DNA of 64,000 bases. It comes from Clavulina sp. PMI_390. Lineage: Eukaryota > Basidiomycota > Agaricomycetes > Cantharellales > Hydnaceae. Made by a program: the position numbers and the translations under genes. The stretch lies in contig WIDE01000052.1 of the NCBI GenBank assembly GCA_015039315.1, positions 162,623 to 226,622 of the forward strand. The letters run 5' to 3'. This document shows, one piece after another, positions 13,901 to 26,398 of the stretch (its first letter is position 1; each line of letters starts with the position of its first letter). Under the pieces are notes generated by a model, which was given only the letters and a program-made list of their open reading frames with translations, had not been told where the DNA came from and did no database searches.

Positions 13901-16900
13901 ATGAGTTGACGGCTCGAAGCAAAAGTTACACAAGAGAATGAGCTCACGCTTTGAGCGAGCTTAAACGCATATTCGCTATTATTCTCAATTCGGAAAGGCC
14001 ACGGCCCCTTCTCTTCGTCAAAGTACACGAAGATTGTTGCCCCTTCGACCGCTGTCACAACTTTGACCAGATCGGGGGTGCTTGTCTGTCCGGGAGGGAA
14101 CACTCGAACGTGCATTGTCCCCACATCCCCAATCGAAACAGGGGCAGACCTTGAAAAAAGAAAGTTCGTTAGTTACCGAATTTGTCGCAGGAAAAAATAG
14201 AACAGACCATTGCGCATTGAGGCCAGGATACGTGATTGTAATGAGCTTGTCAACAACAGGACGCATGATTTGGAGACTAGTCTGGGCCCCAGGCTCGAGA
14301 ATGCTGTTGCTGGGTGGATCAGCACCGTGCTCTCGGAAACACAGTTTCTTAGAGAGGTTGTTGACAAGGATGAAACGAGGAGCCAAAGTGACCACCTTTG
14401 TCAACTTATACTTTCCAAGTCCAAGTTTCCAAGAGACGCCAACGTGGATGTTATGATCTCTACCTGGAACCTCTAAAGTAACCTCTGTTTCCGCACTGGG
14501 TGCTTCAAAGGATATTACCTAGATGGATTCCCCTGTGTCAAAAAGGCGTTTGGTTGAAGAGCGAAGCACTCACTCGTGACCATGCGGAATCCCGCACCCG
14601 GAAGGAAAAATCGTTCCCACTAGATTGGGCATGGGAGAACACTAAAGACGATAAAGACGATCATCAATATGTCATATTGGATGACGGAAGCAAGGCACTT
14701 ACTGAAGGGAGTAGAGGAATGTAGAGCGACATTGGGATTGTTTTGGTTTGCGATGAGCTTGGAGCTCCCGGACCGAAGGGTGAATGGAAGGCCGGTGTGA
14801 TTAATGAGAACGAAAGGAGAGTAGATTTGAACCTTGAAGGCACCAGCAGAGTCCGGGTATTTGCTACAACCACCGTGTTAGCTACAGATTCGGTAGTCGT
14901 CAAGACATTGACAGGAAAGATCTCACAAATAATTCAACCGCAAATTCATCTGGCGGCCTTCCTTGTCGTGGAGAGTGAGATTCTTCTCTCGTCCAAACTC
15001 CGTGTCTGCTGACGGATTGATGATTGCAAAATCACTCGGCTTGAAACCTGGAAGGAGCTAATCAGCTACAGCCAGTGTAAGTATCTCATGAGCGGCTCAC
15101 CAGCACCGTCTAGATCAATGTTCAGGAGGACCATATGATCCAATCGAACCGAATGCACCGGCATAACCCCACCCTTGCGAAGGTAGCTCGTCCAGTTTTG
15201 ATTAGTGCTCTTGTCGTACACTCGATAGTTGACGTCGTAAGGAAGAAGATTCTCCAATTCGATCGGGGCGCGAAGAATGAGATTGATCTTGGGGTATTTG
15301 CGAGCTGTGGGGTCTTGGCGATCATAGACAGCACAGACTTGGAATCGGAACGGGGCCTCGGATCCATCCCTCGCTCTGCAAGCTACAGGGAGCTCGGGCG
15401 ACTTGACTAGATCTTCCCAGCCGTAGCTATCTGCGCACCAGTTGAACCCAAATCCTCCTGCATGGCTCTCCCAATCAGTTGGATACGGGGGATGTCGCAG
15501 AATACACTCACCATCTGGCCGAATCTTGAGCCTCAATTTTGTAACCGCTTCCAGAGGCACTGCAAAATCGTTGCCAGGAGCTGGAAACGACGACATCAGT
15601 GAGGAGGGAGGGGGATTATGCTGAATGCAACAAACCAATTTTCTGTACTGGAATGGCCGTTGCTCCAGATGCATCAACCATCATCAACTCGAGCGGATAG
15701 AGAGTTCGATTTTGTACCAAATATGTGGACCTGATAGTGATGATTTTGATGCTACGCTGAACACGCACTTCAACGAGAAGGCGATCCGACCCCCCATCCT
15801 TCCGTGGGCGAAGAATGTAGACGAACTCCCCTTCATGGTCAACAGATACTCCACGTACGGCCTCATGGCCAGTTCCTTGGAGCTGGATTCGCAGAGAATT
15901 GCTCCTTCCTGATGATAAACGCTAAACATTTTCTCCATGAGGTCATGGTCTCAATCACATATAGAACCGGAGTGAACCAACCTCTCGAAGAGTACGCGAA
16001 TCATCAAAGCGCCAATCGATCATCTGTTCATGCTTGATTTTTGCCCCTTGCTCGTGTCCCGTTTTATTGCTGTCAGTATCGCGCCAGATCATAAGATCAA
16101 CACCACTACGATTTCGAATACGGAAAGGAGCCTCATCCACTCGGTCAATGCGTTGAGGCTTAGCAGCCACCTCGCTGATTGCAGCACTCAAATTGACCAT
16201 CATCTCGATGAATGACGCCGAGATGTTCAAGTCTAGACGATCTCGGGAGGAAAGCGTACAGTTCAACCCAGCACTGGGACCTGGCATGTTTGAGAGCTAT
16301 AGAAAGAAATTCCTATCAGTAATTGATAAAGCAGAGATCATTGCTCGTCGTTACCTGTAACGAGAATGCCCACGGGTCAATTAAGGGTTCCCAGTGGGAG
16401 TTGAGCAGGTTCCAGTAATTGATGGCCAGTCCGACAGATGTCTGAGCTTTCAACTATTTTACGATAGACCATGTTAGCAGACGGATAAGACTTCTTGCCG
16501 TGAAATATGTACCTCAGACGACCAATCGCTGACATCGAATTCGAATGCTTCGAGGTTCATATGCATCGCTGGTAGCTCATAACGGCTGCCGATTAACACA
16601 AATCTGAATCCTTCGAACCGAGCTTTCAGCTGCAAGGGGAAAAATAAGTTTATCAATTGCCCGACACCAAAGGGTATAGAACAGAGCTATTTCTCACCTT
16701 TTCTTTTGAGAGGTGAACTTTAGGCTTAGAAATTGATGACAGCGCTCGACGATGGCGGGCCGACGTTCCTCGAGCCCCGCTTGGAGGAACAGCAGCAGTA
16801 GCTGCGGTGCTAACCGCTTTTGACTTCGGTGGGGCAGCAGCCTTGCTTTGTTCTCCATAGAGGGCTAGAGCTCTAAGGGCAATGGTAGAGATGAGATTGA

Positions 16901-19900
16901 GGTCGATGATGGATGCTCGAAGAGTCACAGGGCGCATGGCTAGCTCAATACTAGTCATCTGGTGCTCGACGGATTGGGTGCTGTCCATAGAAAGAGTGAT
17001 GTCGACGTCGTCAAGGAATCGAACACCGTCCATGCCCTGCATTGTAACCAAAGACATTCCTAGCTGCTTCACAGTCAGGGCCAGGATATTCTAGACAGAA
17101 GGAATGTTGGTCAGTGAACGAAATGGAGATGTCACGAGTTGCTGTACCTGTTGACTGAGAGATATTTGCTTAATGGACAGTCTGATCGCCTGGCTATTCA
17201 CTTGCTCGTCATCCTCTAGCACAGTCACCGAGGCATCATGGAGATCAAACCGGAAGGCAAAGGCTGTGGATGGAGGGGAAGACGCGGAAGGTTTTGCGAT
17301 AGTTTGCGAGTCCATCGTCAGCTTATCTGGTTGCATTTGAGCGGGCATATCGTCATCAGTTGGTGTTTCTGATGGAGGGAATGCACTCATGAAGAAGTTC
17401 AGCAGCGCAAACATTGGGTCGAGTGCGAAAAGAATTTTGGGCGAATCCACTGTGACAACAGCATACGATGTGGCTCGTGAAGTGGAAGCCCCTGAGCTGG
17501 TATACAAGATCATGACTTGAGGCTGCTCGCGATTCTTCTCGGGAGGTATAACCTCACGATAGCGAGCTTTTCCTGGGCGTGTATTGGTCATCGTAAACGT
17601 TCGCAACACAACCTCCGCCTCAAGGGCTCCGTCAGCAAGCATCTTCGCACGAACGGTGTTCTCGTTGATGGCAAAACGAGCGATGCCAGTCTCCTTGAAG
17701 TCAGACTCTCGCAGTGCATTGGCGTTATACAGGTTAAGCCGGATGCTTTTCACCTGGAAGACGAAGTCCATTTTCGCTCGTGTGGCAGTAGGGGAGGCTC
17801 CGTTGAGGGTAGGAGGTCGAATCTCAGGTGCAAGATTTGCGAGGACTTCGGAGCTAGGTGTTTGGGTAAGAGGGCCTTTGGGTGGGTTAGCGGCAACGCT
17901 AGCTCCGACTGACTCTGCAGTCATAGACTCGTCCTCATCTAGGGCGAGGACTCGAGGCACAGATTGAAGAAGACCCATTACTGCAATATATTGATTCTGG
18001 GTCAAAGCCATTCTGACGTCAGACATGGCGACATGGATCTATAGTGGAGTAAAAAGTCAGAATGCTGAAGGGGGTCGGTCGGGACGAGGATCCTCACCTC
18101 TGTTTCTGGCGGTGGAATTTTGGCGTCAGCGGGGGTACCACCGAGGTGCTGAATGACCACCGTATCAATATCAACAGCATCAACCATACTGAGCGTGACG
18201 ATCTCTTCCGCGACAGAAGCAGCTGACGTCAAGCTAATACCATGCAACCCTGCTTGAATCTTCGTGAAACCCTCTCCATACTCGTTCTTCGCCGAAACCT
18301 CACCCAAGCGCATTGTGAGCACATGATCAGATTTCATGGATGGATCTGGGAACACGATGATGGGCGACTGCACCACGACATCATACTTCATTCGCGCAAT
18401 CTCAATTTCCGCGGCGCGTTGTGCAGCCACTTGAGTAGCTGAGTCATATAGACTCTTGAGACGCGCAAACTTGATGAGGAAGCCGTAGAGATCATGAAGC
18501 GGCTGTTCGAGGAAATGCACCTTGACGGAGCCTGAGCGGAGAGTGACAGCAGAGTCGACGCCGCCTGGTGCCGCGCGAGCCTCTTCGCCGAACGTCTCGT
18601 ACGTTAGATCAAGAAGATTGCTGCCTTCGATGGTGATCAGTTCTTTGTACTCGGGCAAGCGCGTAGCCACGGAAGAGTCGTCGATCAGGAGGAGGTTTCC
18701 GAGCTGTACGTCAACACGCATTGCGCCAGCGAGGAGGAGAGCGACTTTAGCTTGGGATAGTTCCAGCGTAGCAATCTTCGTGGAGCCATCAAGGAGTATA
18801 ACTACAAGTAAATCACCATAGTATTAAGTGATAGCTCCCATACTTGTCATAGAGAATCCAAAACTTACGTCTCACACCCGTCAGCCCTACTTTGAGACGA
18901 ATCTTGCTTGGAGATCCAACTGGCGCCTGAGGTGCAGGTTCGAGAGTAGTTGCAGCGGCATCATTCCCGGTAGGCGGAGTGGGAGGAAGTGGTGTGGCTG
19001 CTCCTGACGCGGCGTTATTGCCAGAGACAAAGGTCACCATGAGGAAATCGTAAAGGGCGATGACTGGTCTCGGGGCAGCAGAGAACACAAACGTTGACAG
19101 TTGTATATCAATGTGCTGGTCGATGCTCTCGAATTTCCCTGAAAACTCGGGAGATTGCGGTTGCACTCGAAGGTATTGCACACGGACGAGCGGCTCGCGT
19201 TCCTCTTCTTCATCAGTTGCAGACTTGAGCAGTGGTAGGTTCTGCGATCCGCCGTTCCAGCGATCGATCATATCCAGAGAGATGGACTGCAGAAGGAGGT
19301 CGACGGCCATCTCCCATTGTGACATTGAGAAGTCAAGCGTGAAGTGTTCGAGCTGCCCTGTAGCTAGCAGGGCTTCGACACCTGTGACCGCATCAGTCTT
19401 GGAGAGGGAGGCTTGGAGCTTGCCAACCTGGAATGAGAACTCGAACGTCTTCTGCTTTGCCTTTGCGAGAGCAGCCTGCTTATCGAGTTCCTTGATGGAA
19501 GACTTATTCCTCGAGGGGGCAGGTCTCTCCACGTCTGAGCTCTCATCATCCTCCTGGTCTTCATGAATCGTGTACTCACGACCGTCCGCTGCACCGAAGA
19601 GATTGGAGGGAAGGCGCATCGCACTGTCACTAGCTGTGATTCCTGCTTGACTCGTGGATTGTTTGAGGGCCTGAGGGCGCTTGGGAACTTGCGTACTCAT
19701 TTCGTCCTGGAGCTGCTGCGGTTGGTCCGCACCGCCAAAGTGCGGGATCGATACATCGATAATGCGCATGAGGCCGTTGTACTTGGAATTCGACACATTG
19801 ACAGCCAGCGTCGGAAGCTTTCCAGCAACCTTGAAGCGAGTCAGATTGAGAGCGTCTGCCACGATCGACATTTGGAGTTTGAACTCCATATCAATACGCT

Positions 19901-22812
19901 CAAGCAAATGCAGGGAGTCTTTAGATGCACGGTCGGCAGACAGTGCAGCGAGGAGTACATCGATGTTGTCTCCAATGAGGAGCTGCGCATCGTTCAGGCG
20001 CACCGAGAAATTGTCGTACATAAGCGACTCGAGGCGTTCGAAATCCGCTGAAGTGTATGAGCGATTCTTCTTGCTATGCACCTCTTGGATGGCCGCTTTG
20101 TCAGCGAGGTTACTCTCAACAGAAATATGACCAGCATCGAGTACCATGTTCAGGCATTGAGCCGAGGTGACACTGGGAATTGGCACATTAAAAGCAGTGA
20201 GATGAGAAGTGAGGAAACCACAAATGTGAATACAAATGCACTCACTCCTCGGGGATGATAATAATCGGGGCATTCATATCGAGCTTGACATCAATAGTCT
20301 TGTGATTCTGCAACGCATATTCGAAGCCTGCGCGCGTCTGATTCCTCAGGCCCTCGATGGTCTCGTTCGCAGCATTCTAGCGAACATAGGAAGTCACCAA
20401 GTAAGTTGACCATAATATTAGGCAATACCGAGGGAAATTGCGTGAGAGGAACGTACCAACAAGGCAGCCACAGACTCGAGCTGACTTTCTGGAGGCTTGA
20501 GGAACTCGAAAATCGCCTCCAAATACCCACGATGATAGATCACCTCCATCGCGCGCATCTTCATCGTCACCGCATTATCAGCTCGATCATCCAAAGGATT
20601 ATGCTCAACCTTGAGCGAGAAAAACGGCTCGTGGCTCTCGAACATGGGCTGCTTCAGCTCCGAGCTGGGTGACGTGGGGTTTGAGATCGCGGATGGCGAG
20701 CCCTTCATCCGGATGATCTCGGGATAGCGCGTCCCGGGCGTCGTGCCGTCGAACACATGCATGGCGCCCAGCGTGAGCGTCCCGTCGATATTGTCGGGGC
20801 GTTGCAGAATATCTGCATTCAGATCGTCAAAGATGACTGAGATCACATCAAGTGGGCTCTTATCGTCGGGCCGTCGGTCAGTAAGGCCCCGACGGAGCGC
20901 CAGACTGCCTTTCCTCAGCTGCGCGTTGATACGAGCACGCTGCAAGTCGCGCGGTGGCGTCAGACCCGCAGCGATTTCGTCGCCTTGGTCATAGTCAATC
21001 GCAGCGTAGAGCTCCTTGCGCTGCTCATCCGTCATGCCATCTGCGCCCACATCTTCTGCAGGTTTGGTGTTCCCAGAGCCCCATGCCCAGGCGAGCCAGC
21101 CTTGCGATTGTGCCTCCTGCTTGGGCGCTTGCTGCGCGGCGGCCTCGCGCTTTGCTGTGGCGCGCTCTTTGCGGAGTTGAGAACGGCCGATAGACCGGTA
21201 GAATCGGATGTCCTCATACGTCAGCTTTCGTTCTAAAGCGTCAAATTCTTTTTGATCCTAATAAGCGCAGCGACAGTGAGGACCAGGGGAAGGACCAGGG
21301 GAAGGACGGCATTCAACACAAAAAAAGGCGCAACGTACTGGAGCAGCTAGTCCCGGTGGAGGGGCCGACTCTCGACGCTTGTACAGTTCAACATAGCGTC
21401 GCCGATCATCCCTCCTCTCGCGGAGATACTCCCATGTCCACCGTCTCTTCCGATCGTGCACCTCGCTCCTGATGGCATCGCAAGCAAAACGCAGCATTAA
21501 CCTGGCGCGCTCCCTCCGTTTGCCCTCATCGGGGTCGATTGACTGTCCAACGAGCACCGCATCTCCATCTTCCCTGTTCGGCTCCGTCGAAGCAGGGTCT
21601 GCGAGGGCAGCAGGACGATATTTGCGGTACTGGTACTGCCGTAGGTAGAAGTGGTACATGTCCACCATGGAAATAGCATCGCGGTACTGGGATGAGTCAA
21701 GGACGAAACCAATCTCGTCGAAGGTGAGCTCAGCATCGATCTTGGGCACCTCGGACGAAGCGCGATGGTTAATCGTTATCTGCCCAGTAATTTTTAGATC
21801 AGCAAACGTGGCCAATAATAGTGACACGCTTTGACACGTACTCTTCCCTGACTAGTAACGGGCTTCAGAATGAATTGATGGTCTGGGAGATCGCGATTGG
21901 AGTGACATATCTTATGAAAACGCAAGTTAGAACGAAGAGGATTAAAGGAAATGGGGCTCCCTATAACACACCGAGTCGCGGAACGCGTCGAGTAAACGGG
22001 GAGAGTCGGTGATAGAGGCGGAGTCGGTGTTGAAATAGACGGCGAGGGAGTCGAGGTTTCCCAGCTTGCGCACGGCTCCGCTAGTGCTTTGGATGAAGGC
22101 GGCTTCCCATGTGTCATCCGTAGAGACCGCTGTGAATTCAGCAAGCGTGACCCCCACAGCAAAGGGATGCTATGGGGATAGGAGGCGTGAGACCGCGGAT
22201 AAGCTAGTCATTCGAAGAGCAGGGTACGCACCCCAGGTACACTAAGCTTATCCTCGTAGCGGATATGGATGTTCTTCACAGTGATCTGCACGTTGTTGAC
22301 AATCTTGGCGATGAGGCTTTCGAATACACCTTGACTTCGCTGATCGTCATCTGCGTGGAGATCCTTGCTGGACGCTCGGAGGACCTCTGCGTTCTTGAGT
22401 CGTTCTTGCTTAGACGCTTGGGCGCGTTCCTCGTCCTCGGCGAGGTCGACCTTGCTCTCGGCGGCGGGAATAGCGAGAAGATAGAGATCCTCGATGATGA
22501 CCTCAGCAGGTTTGGACGTAAGGGTTGCCCACGGAATGTTGAGAGTAAGATGACCAAGATGTCCTATGATAATGCGCGATGAGCTGCACACACGACCGAT
22601 CCCGACAACCAAAGCGACTGACCCTCGATGACATCAATGGGCAGACGAAACTTGTCGAGCGCAGATTTTTTGAGCGTCAGGTTGTTTACGGAGAACTGGC
22701 CAGCCCAGAGACCAGCCTGGAATTTGCTCAGGTCGAGATTCTCGACATAAGGTTCGAGCAGCCGCTTCAGCACAGCGTAGAGTGCATCCCGCCCGGGGTT
22801 GAGGAACCACAT
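10981..22812 (-). CDS. VPS13: VPS13 bridge-like lipid transfer protein
   Basis: Very large peripheral protein that forms a hydrophobic groove for bulk phospholipid transfer at organelle contact sites and acts in vacuolar sorting, mitochondrial maintenance and prospore membrane growth. The ATG at 22812 begins the chorein N-terminus ([18 protein letters not shown]; then [20 protein letters not shown]), diagnostic of VPS13. The middle, about 21.8-16.4 kb, carries repeated beta-rich groove modules. About 16.3-13.2 kb contains serial repeats with the conserved Asn of the VPS13 adaptor-binding domain ([57 protein letters not shown]). The C-terminus (11.7-10.98 kb) ends in the PH-like module ([19 protein letters not shown]) and TAA at 10981-10983. 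The gene is split by many short introns; I expect roughly 3,100-3,300 residues, the usual VPS13 size. All segments appear in correct order with no sign of decay. Confidence 0.93.
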
Positions 22813-23020
22813 CGGGCCCTCTTAGTGATATATATATAGCTTCTTGGGAGGTTGAAGTAGGCAGAATACAGTGTATCGTCGTTGCAACACGTTGTGCCAG
22901 TAATAGTAACCAGAGTTGGTTGTTGACACTTGACTGACGTAGGGTCCAGCTTTCTCCCGGTCACCTTGGCCACAACACGACCAAACCACAGCCTCTAAAC
23001 AGAGACCCGGTTCAGAAAAT
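22813..23020. promoter_or_regulatory. Divergent promoter between VPS13 and AGTRAP-family gene
   Basis: Only 208 bp separate the two start codons, so both 5' leaders and core promoters must overlap. A TATATATATA run lies at about 22829-22838, close to the VPS13 start. Function is inferred from layout alone. Confidence 0.45.
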
Positions 23021-23912
23021 ATGGCAAGCTTCCAGGGACTCGACGCACAGACACTCGTGGTCGTCCACGCGGTATGAGCCAGCTCTTGTCAAAGGTTCCT
23101 CTCTGTTTCCTGACACTTCGCCTACAGGTCATCTCCTTTGTTTCCGCTCCGTTCCTTTCGCCCACGTATGCATACATGTTATCAGCGACCTATGGCGAAA
23201 TCCCCTTTCTGATTAATATCCAACAGCTACAACTTCCCCCTCTTTCTCTTTGGTATCTATGCTGCCGACCGAACCGACTCCGTCGAGTCCTTGAGGCTGG
23301 TAAGCGTCAATACTGCGCCGCATTCGGAATGCTTTGCCCACCAAAACCTGACCCTGGTCGTAGTTCGCCGGCTTTGTATCAGCCTCAGTGGTGTTCGACA
23401 TCATCTGGCTGGCGAAAACAAGCGGCCAAAATGGTCTCATTATGCTGTTGACTATTCTTAACCTAATCCTCAAGGTAGGAGGACATTTGATGGCACGTCA
23501 TTATCCCGAACCTTCATGCATGTATTCTCCAGGTCCCCACCGTCCTTGCCTGCGTAAACTCTCTTCGCATGCGCGGAGACTCATTCGCTTCCTCAATCTC
23601 CGCTGGTCAATTTGGACAGTTTGGTGCTAGCCAACCTGGTAAGGGTACCTCGTCACTGATCGAGGTTGCTTGCCTGACCATATTCTTTAACTTGTAAAAA
23701 TAATCCCACTATTAGTCTGGTCCATGCCTGGTGCCTTCTCTGGCCGCGACGGCTATACCAACGTCGACGATGACCTGGAAGGCGGTGCCAACACCCCTCC
23801 TCCTCGCCTTCCCAACAAGTCATCAGTGCCAATCCCCTCCCCTGCTGCGCCACAGCAGCACCAGCAGCAACCCGCAGCGCCTGCGCCTCCCGGAGGTTAT
23901 CAAACTTTGTAA
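23021..23912 (+). CDS. AGTRAP-family four-helix membrane protein
   Basis: Six exons (23021-23071, 23128-23165, 23227-23299, 23364-23474, 23533-23638, 23716-23912) join in frame to 191 residues ending in TAA. The protein starts MASFQGLDAQTLVVVHA and has four hydrophobic stretches (VISFVSAPFL; YNFPLFLFGIYAA; FAGFVSASVVFDIIWLA; LIMLLTILNLILKVPTVLA), with the pattern FGIYAADRTDSVESLRLF between helices 2 and 3. This matches the angiotensin II type-1 receptor-associated protein family (AGTRAP), whose animal member is an ER/Golgi/endosomal protein that promotes receptor internalisation. Fungi lack that receptor, so the fungal role is unknown. The C-terminus is a soluble Pro/Gln-rich tail (QQHQQQPAAPAPPGG). 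Membership rests on pattern recognition of the core helices. Confidence 0.75.
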
Positions 23913-24204
23913 CTACATTTGCAGTCCATCAAGTCATGGGCTTCAGGACACTCCCTTCTCCTGTCATTTGTCCGCATTCTCGGGTTCGTTCAGCGCTACG
24001 ATTATTGTAACTGAATGCCAAATGGCTTTCTTGCTCATTGAATATACACCTGGGTGAAGTTGGGAGTGGGATTCGATACTGACGCTGACAGGAAGTGTGA
24101 GGGTGTGTCCAATTGATTTACCTACTCGGATGTTATTTTCGAATGTCACGCTCCTCTCACGTTCCTCTTTTGCAATCCCTCCTTCGATTTGACATTGCTG
24201 AAGG

Positions 24205-25976
24205 ATGTTGGATGTTGGACAACACTGGAGAACCCTGAAAATTGCCCAGCGCGGTTTAATCGATGCCATAGCATCCCAGCTTTCGAGCCCATCCTTCACC
24301 CAAATACAGCATCTGTTGAGCTGCACGCCGAATGATAGACCGAGCGTGCGAGCCTCGATCCAGTCTCTTGACTCACAGATCTCAATCCTCATCTCTCAAT
24401 TTGAAGAATTCCAGGTTTCTCAAGAAGAGATCACAGTGCTCTATCTTCATTGCAAGTCGATCAAGAGCAAGCTCGCAGCCTGTATCACTCCCATTGACTC
24501 CCTCCCTGCTGAACTGATCCAACACATCGTCAACTTCGTTGTAGAGTCGCCCCGCCATGCTCGACAAATCACTACCATCTCGCATGTGAGTCGCACATGG
24601 AGAAGTGCCGTGTTTGGAATGCCAAAATTATTTGCCTCGCCAGACTGGCTCTATTGGCCTAATGATTTCCGAGCTGAATGGATAGCTCGTGCAGGGCAGC
24701 ACCATCTAGAAGCTTGGCTCATCGAGACGGGTTATACTCCCGAGGCGACTTTTCGTTTACAAACCGGGTCTGCCGCGCTACTATCACTCGCAGCGCGCCT
24801 TTCTACCTTGCGTCTCCATATCAACGAATTACACACCATACCCCATGAGCTGATGATGCTCTTCACTCAGCCCATGCCGAACATGGAAAGCATTATTGTT
24901 CTAGGCGGACGCGGTACTCGTGTGCCAATTGCCATCTGGGATACGCCCCGACTGCACACTCTTTACTCGTCTCACTTCCATTTCTTCTTCGATTTCGACT
25001 CCAAAACCGAGGGCGATCCCAAATCGGTGAAGGAAAACGAACTGTACTCGCTGCGAAATATAGGATCGCTGGTACACCACGCGTCGGAGCTCGAAGACCT
25101 CTTGGACATCGGAGAAAGGCTGAAAAACAAATTTCGCTTGACTATTCATGCCAGTCCGGACGACGAGCTGGCAGAATCACTGCTCAAGCCTTGGAAAATA
25201 AGGCCAAATGCCTGGCTTCACCTCTCTTCTCTCCGATTGCACGGATTCAATGACGAAGACGAGAGACGATTCAAGGAGCTTGTGAAGCGCTTCAGCGCTC
25301 CACAACTCCGGTCCCTCGAGCTGTTTGATATGGGGTCTCAGCTGTTTGTAGACTTAGCAGCCGCAATGGTAAGTTTTCTTGCCCCGGTAGTGCAGTAACA
25401 CCGCTTATGCTCTGCTTCTCTTCATTACAGCCTGCTGAGACTTCGTCGCATGTGACAACACTACTGATTGCTGGCTTTGAGAATTGGGAGCGCAGCCTGA
25501 AAACCTACATTGAGGTGCTCAGGATCGATTCCATTTCGAGTACAAGATGTTCTTTCCCAAATCTTGTCCACCTCATCTTCCAGGATCTTCCCGGCACGAA
25601 GCCTCGTATACCCCAGGTTGATGTCAAGCAACTCGCACGCTGCCTCGCCACTCGAAGGGGGATTCTCAAACGCTTGATCCTGCCCTCCAACTTAGACCCC
25701 AGTAATGCGTCAGAGCCTTCGCTTGATAGTGACCCTAGGCAGAGTGATCTCGAGTTCTCTCGCTTCTCGACGCCATACTCTCTTCATCCAACTGTCCGAT
25801 TGACGGTTGATGACGAACGCGCTATCCGGGAAGCTGGCGACCTCGATGAGGTATCCCTAACCCTTTCTTTGCTATGCCGCTGCTCGTCACTGATCCTTCT
25901 TTTGGCCTTACCCTCATAGTTAGGGTACACATACCTGATCAGCTACCATGGATTTGATCTATTTGAGCCTTCATAA
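24205..25976 (+). CDS. F-box-like family protein, copy 1
   Basis: Three exons (24205-25368, 25431-25850, 25920-25976), about 546 residues. Residues 1-95 form a helical, coiled-coil-prone region. Residues about 98-145 hold the F-box-like motif (DSLPAELIQHIVNF ... ISHVSRTWRSAVFGMPKLF), which in other proteins binds Skp1 in an SCF ubiquitin ligase. The remainder is leucine-rich with LRR-like spacing (LSSLRLHGF, PQLRSLELFDMG) and would be the substrate-binding part. Exon 2 contains the family phrase ATRRGILKRLILPS and ends at GDLDE. Exon 3 encodes YTYLISYHGFDLFEPS. It is the first member of the array and lies 292 bp after the AGTRAP-family gene in the same direction. Substrate unknown. Confidence 0.75.
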
Positions 25977-26398
25977 CTTGGTGAGATGCAAATATAGAGG
26001 GTGGTGTTCACGATAGCCCTCTGCTGGTGAACTCCGAGTCTAATCCAACACTGCCGTGAAAGCTCTCGCCATCGACAACAGTGTCACTCCAAGTGGCTTT
26101 CACGGCTCAAGAGAAGAACTCTATCCTTTACGTGGCCAGCATCATCGTTGTTCTTCGCTACCTATGTTGAAGTAGTGCTACGACTGCATGATCAATGATT
26201 GTGCCATCATTGTAGGACTCCACAATATCCATTCCTCTCTCAGCTATTAATAATATGTTGAAAACATAAAATTACGCCTGTGCTGTTTTATAATATCATC
26301 CTAGTGGTACACCCACTCCCAGACTGATGACGCTGGGAATGAATGCTGCGACTATTTGGGCAAGTTGACGTCGGCTCCGCCTCTTTTCAACCCCCAGC
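25977..26398. other. Intergenic spacer between F-box copies 1 and 2
   Basis: AT-rich, no coding frame. It holds a small inverted-repeat-like segment around 26050-26110 where the words gaaagc(t)ctcgcc and ggctttcacggc recur, but I could not define a repeat element. Confidence 0.45.
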
